Shown here in pieces: positions 57,518-64,000 of a DNA stretch of 64,000 bases (position 1 is its first letter; each line of letters opens with the position of its first letter). The translations under genes and the position numbers were made by a program. The notes under the pieces are model-generated. The model had not been told where the DNA came from, did no database searches, and was given only the letters and a program-made list of their open reading frames with translations. Origin of the DNA: Caryophanales bacterium (GTDB lineage: Bacteria; Bacillota; Bacilli; Exiguobacteriales; Exiguobacteriaceae); contig CABJAC010000003.1 in the NCBI GenBank assembly GCA_902363455.1, positions 124,001-188,000 of the forward strand, in the 5' to 3' direction.

Positions 57518-58213
57518 TTATTGTTGATCGAGAATCTGGAACAATGTTTTCATTTCCGACTCCGTCAAGTCGCGCCATTCCCCAATCGGTAAATCACCGA
57601 GTTCGACGTTCATGATCCGGACACGTTGCAGACGTTTGACCCGGTAACCGAATTCTTTGCACATCCGGCGAATTTGTCGGTTCAACCCTTGTGTCAAAAC
57701 GATTCGGAACGTCCGCGACTCGAGCTGTTCAACGACACATTCCTTCGTCGTCGTTCCAAGAATGTCGACGCCGCTCGCCATACCTTCGATAAACGTTTCC
57801 GTAATCGGTGCGTCGACCGTTACGATGTACTCTTTATCGTGGTTGTTTTCCGCACGTAAAATCCGGTTGACGATATCCCCGTCGTTCGTCAGGATGATCA
57901 GTCCGTCAGAATCTTTATCGAGTCGCCCAATCGGGAAAATCCGTTTCGGATGATTGACGAAATCAATGATGTTACCTTCGATGTCACGCTCTGTCGTACA
58001 CGTGATCCCGACCGGTTTGTTTAAGATCAAATACTCAAGTTCCGGCTTCGCTTGTAACGGTTGTCCATCGATCTCGACGGCATCTGTTTTTTCGACCTGT
58101 GAGCCGAGCTCGGCCACGTTTCCATTGATCGTCACACGTCCGGCATCGATTAATTTATCGGCTGCCCGCCGGGAACAATATCCTGTTTCACTGATGAATT
58201 TATTGATTCGCAT
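57518..58213 (-). CDS. rluF: 23S rRNA pseudouridine synthase RluF
   Basis: Pseudouridine synthase of the RsuA/RluF group, which acts at position 2604 of 23S rRNA in E. coli and on tRNA-Tyr in some cases. N-terminal S4 domain (MRINKFISETGYCSRRAADKLIDAGRVTING), the RluF-like NKPVGITCTTE, catalytic aspartate in GRLDKDSDGLIILTND, and RQIRRMCKEFGYRVKRLQRVRI. 231 residues. I chose ATG 58213, ten bases after AGAGG; the frame is open 22 codons further without family sequence. Confidence 0.9.
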   Translation of the reverse strand: MRINKFISETGYCSRRAADKLIDAGRVTINGNVAELGSQVEKTDAVEIDGQPLQAKPELEYLILNKPVGITCTTERDIEGNIIDFVNHPKRIFPIGRLDKDSDGLIILTNDGDIVNRILRAENNHDKEYIVTVDAPITETFIEGMASGVDILGTTTKECVVEQLESRTFRIVLTQGLNRQIRRMCKEFGYRVKRLQRVRIMNVELGDLPIGEWRDLTESEMKTLFQILDQQ

Positions 58214-58293
58214 AAGTTTGTGTCCTCTTTCTCTTTTATAATCTTTACTCAGTGTAGCGTATCCGTTACTTGAAAACAAAATAATTTGTCACA

Positions 58294-58334
58294 TCAAAAA
58301 TAAAGTTCGTCTTCCGGTTACCGGAAGACGAACT
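58294..58334 (-). terminator. terminator after mtaB
   Basis: Perfect 14-bp stem (58304-58317 with 58321-58334) followed by TATTTTT on the minus strand, a few bases after the mtaB stop codon. It ends the dnaK-dnaJ-prmA-rsmE-mtaB unit. Confidence 0.88.
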
Positions 58335-58338
58335 CATT

Positions 58339-59682
58339 TCAGATCGCTTGTTCTTTTAATGTCTCCATGACACGGACAAATTGTCCGTCGTTCATTGGAT
58401 AACCGGCTTTGGTAATTTTGACACGAACGAGTTGACCAATCAATGATTCGTCCCCTTCGATCGCGACACGTAAGTAATTATCGGTATAACCGACGAGACG
58501 ACCGCCTGCTTCTTCCGAAAATTCTTCCGGAATGATTTCAAGCAGTTCTCCCTCGTATTTCGACGCATATTCTTTCGCCAGTTGATCCGACAAAGCAATC
58601 AACCGGGCGACACGTTGTTCCTTCACCTGTTCTTCCACTTGATCATCCATCATTGCAGCTGGTGTGCCGGTCCGTTTCGAATACGGGAAGACATGCAGTT
58701 CACTGAACTTATGATCGTTGATGAAGTTAAACGTCTCCATAAACTCTTCTTCCGTCTCTCCCGGGAAACCGACGATGACGTCAGACGTGATCGCACAATC
58801 CGGTAAGACTTCTTTTAAGCGCGTGATCCGTTCACCGAACTCCGCCATCGTATACTTCCGGCGCATGCGGCGCAAGACCGTATCCGATGCCGATTGAATC
58901 GGAACATGAAGATGTCGGACGACGATCGGCGAATCTTTTAAGACGTCCAGTACCTCATCTGTGATTTGGCTTGCTTCAATCGAAGAAATCCGAAGCCGTT
59001 CGAGACCTGTCACGGACTCGAGCGCCTTTAACAATTTTGCTAAGTTGTAGTCTTTGAGGTCTTCCCCGTAACCGCCCGTGTGAATACCGGTCAGAACGAT
59101 TTCCTTATAACCTGCATCGACTAATTGTTGTGCTTGCTTTAAGACATCTTCCGGTTGACGGGAACGCATCAGACCACGTGCCCACGGAATGATACAAAAC
59201 GTACAGAAGTTGTTGCAGCCTTCTTGAATCTTCAAGGAAGCCCGCGTCCGGTCCGTAAAGGCCGGTACGTCGAGTTCTTCATACACTTTTGCCTTCATGA
59301 TGTTACCGACGGCGTTGATCGGCATCCGTTCTTCGCGGAATTGTTCGATGTAACCGATCATCTTGTGCCGGTCCTGTGTCCCGACGACGACATCGACTCC
59401 GGGAATCGCCATGATTTCAGCAGGAGATGTCTGGGCATAACAACCTGTGACACAGATGACACTGTCTGGATTTTGACGGATTGCCCGTCGAATGACTTGG
59501 CGGCTCTTTTTGTCGCCCGTATTTGTTACTGTACATGTATTGACGACATAAACGTCGGCATGATCTGCAAAGTCAACACGTCCATATCCCGCATCCTTGA
59601 ACAGTTGCCAGACGGCTTCTGTCTCGTAATGATTGACTTTACAACCAAGCGTTTGAAAGGCAACAGTTGCCATTTCACTCAC
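58339..59682 (-). CDS. mtaB: tRNA (N6-L-threonylcarbamoyladenosine(37)-C2)-methylthiotransferase
   Basis: Radical-SAM enzyme that turns t6A37 into ms2t6A37 in tRNAs decoding ANN codons. The UPF0004 domain with ATVAFQTLGCKVNHYETEA, the radical-SAM CxxxCxxC as CNNFCTFC and a C-terminal TRAM domain are all present in 447 residues. It corresponds to B. subtilis yqeV. Its start overlaps the rsmE stop by four bases. Confidence 0.95.
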   Translation of the reverse strand: MSEMATVAFQTLGCKVNHYETEAVWQLFKDAGYGRVDFADHADVYVVNTCTVTNTGDKKSRQVIRRAIRQNPDSVICVTGCYAQTSPAEIMAIPGVDVVVGTQDRHKMIGYIEQFREERMPINAVGNIMKAKVYEELDVPAFTDRTRASLKIQEGCNNFCTFCIIPWARGLMRSRQPEDVLKQAQQLVDAGYKEIVLTGIHTGGYGEDLKDYNLAKLLKALESVTGLERLRISSIEASQITDEVLDVLKDSPIVVRHLHVPIQSASDTVLRRMRRKYTMAEFGERITRLKEVLPDCAITSDVIVGFPGETEEEFMETFNFINDHKFSELHVFPYSKRTGTPAAMMDDQVEEQVKEQRVARLIALSDQLAKEYASKYEGELLEIIPEEFSEEAGGRLVGYTDNYLRVAIEGDESLIGQLVRVKITKAGYPMNDGQFVRVMETLKEQAI

Positions 59683-60425
59683 CCTTTCAATTCAAAATGA
59701 TACGATACGGCGGACAGGACATAAAGTGGTGCCGTTTCCGTCCGTAAAATCCGTCGTCCGAGTGATGCCGGCACGAAGCCCACATCGGTTAAACGCGATA
59801 CTTCCGTTTCCGTGAGTCCACCTTCCGGACCGATTACGACCAATAAGGAATCACCGGCTTGCAACCGTGACAGCGTAGAAGCGAAAGCTGCCGCTTCCCC
59901 GTCTTTCGCCGCTTCTTCATAGGCGATCAGACACGCCGTATAGTTGCCCGAGTGTTGTAGGACTTCATCATACGTCACATAGTCAACCATCGGCAAGTGC
60001 GCCCGGTACGATTGTTCAGCTGCTTCTTTGATGATTTTCTGGAGCCGTTCAAGCTTTTTCGGGATTTTTTTGGCATCCCATTTCGAGACCGAGCGGGCCG
60101 ATTCAAAAACAAGCAGCTGACTGACGCCAAGCTCCGTCGCTTTTTGAGCAACCAGTTCCACTTTATCCCCTTTCGGTAACGCGTACGCAATCGTCACCTG
60201 GATCGGGAGTTCCGTTTCGATCGGTAATTCTTCAATCATTTCCGCGACGGCCGTTTGCTTTTCGAGTTGGTCGATTCGGCAACGGAACAGTCCCGTTCCG
60301 TCTAACACCAAAATCTCATCGCCGACATCCATCCGCATGACGTTTTTCATATGATGGGCGTCGTCTTTTGAGAGCGTGAAGGTATTTCCTACACGTGCGG
60401 TCGGATCTATGAAATATCGTTGCAT
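59679..60425 (-). CDS. rsmE: 16S rRNA (uracil(1498)-N3)-methyltransferase RsmE
   Basis: SPOUT-class methyltransferase with an N-terminal PUA-like domain and a C-terminal knot (LLVVIGPEGGLTETEV, LGRRILRTETAPLYVLSAV). 248 residues. I chose ATG 60425 (MQRYFIDPTA), with GAGG nine bases upstream at the end of prmA; the four-base gap to prmA and the four-base overlap with mtaB show tight coupling. B. subtilis yqeU. Confidence 0.94.
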   Translation of the reverse strand: MQRYFIDPTARVGNTFTLSKDDAHHMKNVMRMDVGDEILVLDGTGLFRCRIDQLEKQTAVAEMIEELPIETELPIQVTIAYALPKGDKVELVAQKATELGVSQLLVFESARSVSKWDAKKIPKKLERLQKIIKEAAEQSYRAHLPMVDYVTYDEVLQHSGNYTACLIAYEEAAKDGEAAAFASTLSRLQAGDSLLVVIGPEGGLTETEVSRLTDVGFVPASLGRRILRTETAPLYVLSAVSYHFELKG

Positions 60426-60429
60426 CGGC

Positions 60430-61377
60430 TTAAGCCTCGCGTTTCGCAATAATCGCGACCCAGTCCTCGAGCTTCGTCGTCTCAACGATTGTGAACCCGG
60501 CATCGATCATTGCGTCACGCACCATGTCTTTTTTCTGACCAATGATTCCCGATGCAATGAAGTGTCCGCCCGGAAGCGTCAACTTATACGCATCGTTCAC
60601 GAACAGTAAGATGACTTCCGCCAAGATATTGGCGACAATCAGTTCGACCGGTTCTTTCAATTCCTTCATCAAATCGCCTTGGCGGACCGTCACTTGCTGA
60701 CTGACTTGATTTAAGGACACGTTATCCGTTGCCGAACGAACCGCCACTTCATCCAAATCAAGTGCAAAGACATCCTTTGCCCCGAGTTTGGCTGCTGCAA
60801 TCGCCAGAACACCTGAACCTGTTCCGACATCGACGACACGGTCGTTGTCTTTCAGGTAATTTTCAATCGCCTGAATACAAAGGACTGTCGTCGGATGTGT
60901 TCCTGTTCCAAATGCCATCCCGGGATCGAGTTCGATGATCTTTTCATCCGGTTGCGGTGTGTAGTCTTCCCACATTGGAACGACCGTCAGATGACGGCTG
61001 ATTTTAACGGGTTTGTAAAACTGTTTCCACGAATGGGCCCAGTCTTCTTCGTCCACTTGTGTCAGCGTGACAGTTCCTGCACCAATCGTCAGACCGAATT
61101 TCGTCAGCATCTGAACATCGCGCTCGATTCCTTTGATCGTATCCGTCAAATCGCTGCTTTCCGCAAGATACGCTTTGACTAGGACACCGCTGTCCGGATA
61201 TTCATCGCGCTTCTTCTCATCCCAAATTTCACCGAAGTTGTCTTCACGATGCGACATCATCTCGAAATCCTCTACATCCTCGATGACGACACCACTCGCT
61301 CCTGCCTCATGTAAGATGTTCGAAACTGCTTCGATCGCTTCTTGTGTCGTATGGACACAGACTTCTGACCATTTCAT
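60430..61377 (-). CDS. prmA: ribosomal protein L11 methyltransferase
   Basis: SAM-dependent enzyme that trimethylates ribosomal protein L11. N-terminal substrate-recognition domain (MKWSEVCVHTTQEAIEAVSNILHEAGASGVVIED), then the methyltransferase core FGTGTHPTTVLCIQAIENYL, VVDVGTGSGVLAIAAAKLGA and ANILAEVI. 315 residues, normal. It lies 24 bases after dnaJ in the heat-shock operon order of B. subtilis (yqeT). Confidence 0.95.
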   Translation of the reverse strand: MKWSEVCVHTTQEAIEAVSNILHEAGASGVVIEDVEDFEMMSHREDNFGEIWDEKKRDEYPDSGVLVKAYLAESSDLTDTIKGIERDVQMLTKFGLTIGAGTVTLTQVDEEDWAHSWKQFYKPVKISRHLTVVPMWEDYTPQPDEKIIELDPGMAFGTGTHPTTVLCIQAIENYLKDNDRVVDVGTGSGVLAIAAAKLGAKDVFALDLDEVAVRSATDNVSLNQVSQQVTVRQGDLMKELKEPVELIVANILAEVILLFVNDAYKLTLPGGHFIASGIIGQKKDMVRDAMIDAGFTIVETTKLEDWVAIIAKREA

Positions 61378-61401
61378 TTCCTGTCACGCTCCTTTAGTGA
61401 A

Positions 61402-62514
61402 TCACCCTGTAAAGAATGTTTTGATCCGGCTGAATACGCCTTCGTGCTGTTCCTCGACACCTTTTTCGTCACTGATTTCGTTAAACTCACGGAGTAATTC
61501 CTTTTGACGGTCCGTCAGATTTTTTGGCGTAATGATGACGACGTTGACGTATTGATCCCCGTGATGACCTGAACGGACGTTTGGCATCCCTTTGCCGCGC
61601 AGACGGAAACGTGAACCCGTTTGTGTGCCGGCTGGAATTTTCAAACTGACCTTTCCGTGAACAGTCGGTACTTCGATTTCGTCTCCAAGCGTCGCTTGTG
61701 TGAATGTCAACGGCATGTCCATGACGATATGATCGTCGACCCGTTCAAACAATTCATGTTCCCGTACACGAACGACGACGTACAGATCTCCGAACGGTCC
61801 ACCATTGACGCCCGCTTCCCCTTTACCGGCCAAGCGGATCTGTTGCCCGTTGTCGATCCCGGCTGGAATCTTGACACGGACATCTTTGTTTTTACGGACA
61901 CGTCCGGCACCACGACATGTTTCACATGGTTCTTTAACGATTTGTCCGCGTCCATGACACGTTGAACATGTCGTTTGATTGACGACACGACCAAACATCG
62001 TGTTTTGCTCGACGTTGATGTGTCCTGATCCACCACAACGTTTACATGTTTCCGGATGTGTTCCCGGTTTGGCACCTGAACCGTGACACGTTCCGCAGTC
62101 TTCTTCGACCGGAATCGTGATGACTTTCTCAACACCCGCGAACGCTTCCATGAAGTCGATTTCTTCGACATATTGCAAATCCTGCCCTTTGCGTGGAGCA
62201 TTCGGATCTTGACGGCGTCCGCCGCCGAAGAACATGTCAAAGATGTCGCCGAACCCTTCCGCTCCGCCGAAGCCGCCGCCACCTTGTGATGGATCTTGGT
62301 GACCAAACTGGTCGTAGCGGGCCCGTTGATTGTCGTCTGACAATACTTCATATGCTTCAGACAGCTCTTTGAATTTTTGGTCGGCATCGGCTTCCTTGTT
62401 AACGTCCGGATGGTATGTCCGGGCGAGTTTTCGGTAAGCTCGTTTGATTTCTGCTGCTGAGGCATCGCGCGCGACGCCCAACACTTCATAATAATCGCGT
62501 TTTTCCACGTGCAT
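61402..62514 (-). CDS. dnaJ: chaperone DnaJ
   Basis: Hsp40 co-chaperone of DnaK. J domain with the HPD motif (YHPDVN), glycine/phenylalanine-rich linker ([21 protein letters not shown]), four CxxCxGxG zinc repeats ([32 protein letters not shown]) and the C-terminal substrate-binding domains. 370 residues. Directly after dnaK, separated by a strong hairpin. Confidence 0.97.
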   Translation of the reverse strand: MHVEKRDYYEVLGVARDASAAEIKRAYRKLARTYHPDVNKEADADQKFKELSEAYEVLSDDNQRARYDQFGHQDPSQGGGGFGGAEGFGDIFDMFFGGGRRQDPNAPRKGQDLQYVEEIDFMEAFAGVEKVITIPVEEDCGTCHGSGAKPGTHPETCKRCGGSGHINVEQNTMFGRVVNQTTCSTCHGRGQIVKEPCETCRGAGRVRKNKDVRVKIPAGIDNGQQIRLAGKGEAGVNGGPFGDLYVVVRVREHELFERVDDHIVMDMPLTFTQATLGDEIEVPTVHGKVSLKIPAGTQTGSRFRLRGKGMPNVRSGHHGDQYVNVVIITPKNLTDRQKELLREFNEISDEKGVEEQHEGVFSRIKTFFTG

Positions 62515-62581
62515 TCTCCCTCTCTTTGGTTCCGATTCAATTCATACTGTTTGATTTTACCGAACTTCATGCGACATGGAA

Positions 62582-62612
62582 AGAGCCAAAGCGCGGATTA
62601 CGCTTTGGCTCT
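62582..62612 (-). other. intercistronic hairpin between dnaK and dnaJ
   Basis: Perfect 12-bp stem (62582-62593 with 62601-62612) with a 7-base loop and only TTTCC after it on the minus strand. It is probably a partial terminator or processing/stability element that lowers dnaJ output relative to dnaK. Confidence 0.7.
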
Positions 62613-62641
62613 CTCTAGCGCCCGAAAAATCGGTCGGTTAC

Positions 62642-64000
62642 TTATTTGTTGTCTTTGTCGTCGACTTCTTCGAATTCAGCGTCCATGACGTTGTCGTCTT
62701 GTCCGCCTGCTTGTGCGCCTTCAGCGCCAGCTTGTTGTTGAGCCATGTTTTCGTAGACTTTTTGTGTCAACTCTTGAACGACTGTCGATAATTCGTCTTT
62801 CGCAGCACGAATCGCTTCGATGTCTGTTCCTGCAAGTGCAGTCGTGACTTTTTCTTTCGCTGCTTCTGCTTTTTCTTTATCTGCTGCGTCAATTTGCTCA
62901 CCGAGGTCTTTGACCGCTTTATCTGTTGCGAAGACGAGTTGATCCGCTTCGTTGCGAAGTTCCACTTCTTCTTTGCGTTTGTTGTCTGCATCTGCGTTCG
63001 CTTCAGCATCTTTGACCATTTGGTCGATGTCTGCTTCAGTCAAGCCGCTTGATGATTGGATTGTGATCGATTGTTCTTTGTTCGTACCAAGATCTTTCGC
63101 TGATACGTTAACGATTCCGTTTGCATCGATGTCGAATTTAACTTCGATTTGCGGCACACCACGTTGTGCTGGCGGAATGTCTGTCAATTGGAAACGACCA
63201 AGCGTTTTGTTGTCTGACGCCATCGGACGTTCGCCTTGAAGAACATGGATGTCTACTGCCGGCTGATTGTCAGCTGCTGTTGAGAAGACTTGTGATTTCG
63301 AAGTCGGGATCGTCGTGTTACGGTCGATCAGTTTCGTCATCACGCTACCCATTGTTTCGATTCCGAGTGAGAGTGGTGTTACGTCGAGAAGGACAACATC
63401 TTTAACGTCCCCTGTCAACACGCCACCTTGAACAGCTGCTCCGAGGGCAACCACTTCATCCGGGTTAACCCCTTTGAATGATTCTTTGCCTGTGAAGTCT
63501 TGAACTGCTTTTTGAACAGCAGGAATACGAGTTGATCCACCGACGAGGATGATTTTGTCGATTTTGTCCGGTGTCATGCCAGCATCGCTGAGGGCACGAC
63601 GTGTTGGAGCCATCGTGCGTTCTACGAGATCAGCTGTCAGATCGTCGAACTTCGCACGTGACAATGTCATTTCAAGGTGAAGCGGACCTGCTGCGCCGGC
63701 CGTGATGAACGGAAGGCTGATTTGTGTCGAAGAGACACCAGAAAGATCTTTCTTCGCTTTTTCAGCAGCATCTTTTAGACGTTGAAGCGCCATTTTATCT
63801 TGTGCAAGATCAATGCCGTTGTCTTTTTTGAATTCTGCGACTAGATGATCGATGATTTTTTGGTCAAAGTCATCGCCACCAAGACGGCTGTCACCGGCAG
63901 TTGACACAACTTCGAAGACACCGTCTCCAAGTTCAAGAATCGAAACGTCGAATGTACCGCCACCTAGGTCATAGATGAGGATCGTGTGGTCTTCACCTTT
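62642..64000 (-). CDS. dnaK: chaperone DnaK (Hsp70), N-terminal part beyond window
   Basis: The frame is open from 64000 to the stop at 62642, 452 codons, so the first part of the ATPase domain and the start codon lie outside. Visible: the phosphate-binding [43 protein letters not shown], the substrate-binding domain ([22 protein letters not shown], here with GSVM) and the helical lid ending in the acidic EEVDDKDNK. Upstream neighbours hrcA and grpE would be expected beyond the edge. Confidence 0.97.
   Translation of the reverse strand, partial: KGEDHTILIYDLGGGTFDVSILELGDGVFEVVSTAGDSRLGGDDFDQKIIDHLVAEFKKDNGIDLAQDKMALQRLKDAAEKAKKDLSGVSSTQISLPFITAGAAGPLHLEMTLSRAKFDDLTADLVERTMAPTRRALSDAGMTPDKIDKIILVGGSTRIPAVQKAVQDFTGKESFKGVNPDEVVALGAAVQGGVLTGDVKDVVLLDVTPLSLGIETMGSVMTKLIDRNTTIPTSKSQVFSTAADNQPAVDIHVLQGERPMASDNKTLGRFQLTDIPPAQRGVPQIEVKFDIDANGIVNVSAKDLGTNKEQSITIQSSSGLTEADIDQMVKDAEANADADNKRKEEVELRNEADQLVFATDKAVKDLGEQIDAADKEKAEAAKEKVTTALAGTDIEAIRAAKDELSTVVQELTQKVYENMAQQQAGAEGAQAGGQDDNVMDAEFEEVDDKDNK

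Noticed and set aside
26167..58213. Genomic island or prophage
   Set aside because: No integrase, transposase, phage gene, tRNA or flanking direct repeat was found, so only an accessory block can be claimed.
61707..62570. Minus-strand open frame of about 287 codons overlapping dnaJ in another frame
   Set aside because: Same-strand frame shadow; low-complexity lysine/serine/threonine sequence, and dnaJ is complete.

Overview
The window is a chromosomal segment of a low-to-mid GC Gram-positive bacterium of the order Bacillales, most like Exiguobacterium. Both flanks follow the Bacillus subtilis gene order around sigA/dnaK. The right end runs dnaK-dnaJ-prmA-rsmE-mtaB. The left half runs rpsU-yqeY-nfeD-floA-(unknown)-phoH-yqfF-ybeY-dgkA-cdd-era-recO-glyQ-glyS-ccpN-yqfL-dnaG-rpoD-cccA-trmK-yqfO-ispH-cshB-nfo. 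The sporulation genes yqfC and yqfD, which lie between floA and phoH in B. subtilis, are absent, which fits a non-sporing relative. The genus is an inference; the order-level placement rests on synteny and protein similarity.

Layout. (1) 1-25.9 kb: housekeeping genes, nearly all on the minus strand, for DNA repair, RNA helicase, isoprenoid synthesis, tRNA modification, sigma-A, primase, glycyl-tRNA synthetase (with a T-box leader), GTPase Era, YbeY and the flotillin FloA (behind a sigma-W-like promoter). An accessory pair, a membrane-tethered sugar-binding protein plus a histidine kinase, sits between ispH and cshB. (2) 26-58 kb: accessory DNA inserted, relative to B. subtilis, between mtaB and rpsU. 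It holds a glutamate/dicarboxylate-type symporter and a secreted pullulanase (both with cre-like sites), then a 14.5-kb surface-polysaccharide locus: UDP-ManNAcA synthesis, four glycosyltransferase/methyltransferase genes, a TagGH-type exporter, MBOAT/DHHW O-acetylation and an LCP ligase. After that come a 53-residue repeat protein behind a sigma-B-like promoter, an oxidoreductase, a PTS-IIC-like membrane protein, HAD, DedA and YkvA proteins, an SDR, an M23 peptidase, a chemoreceptor co-transcribed with a BMP-type lipoprotein from a sigma-D-like promoter, deoC, two tandem RarD transporters and RluF. (3) 58.3-64 kb: mtaB, rsmE, prmA, dnaJ and dnaK (cut by the window edge).

How the genes work together. 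The polysaccharide locus is self-consistent: MnaA makes UDP-ManNAc, the dehydrogenase oxidises it to UDP-ManNAcA, the glycosyltransferases assemble a chain, TagGH exports it, MBOAT and DHHW proteins O-acetylate it outside, and the LCP enzyme attaches it to peptidoglycan. Two separate operons pair a solute-binding protein with a sensory transducer (kinase or chemoreceptor) by a 4-base stop/start overlap and without any transporter, which suggests binding proteins used as receptors. No rRNA, tRNA, CRISPR array, insertion sequence or integrase was seen.
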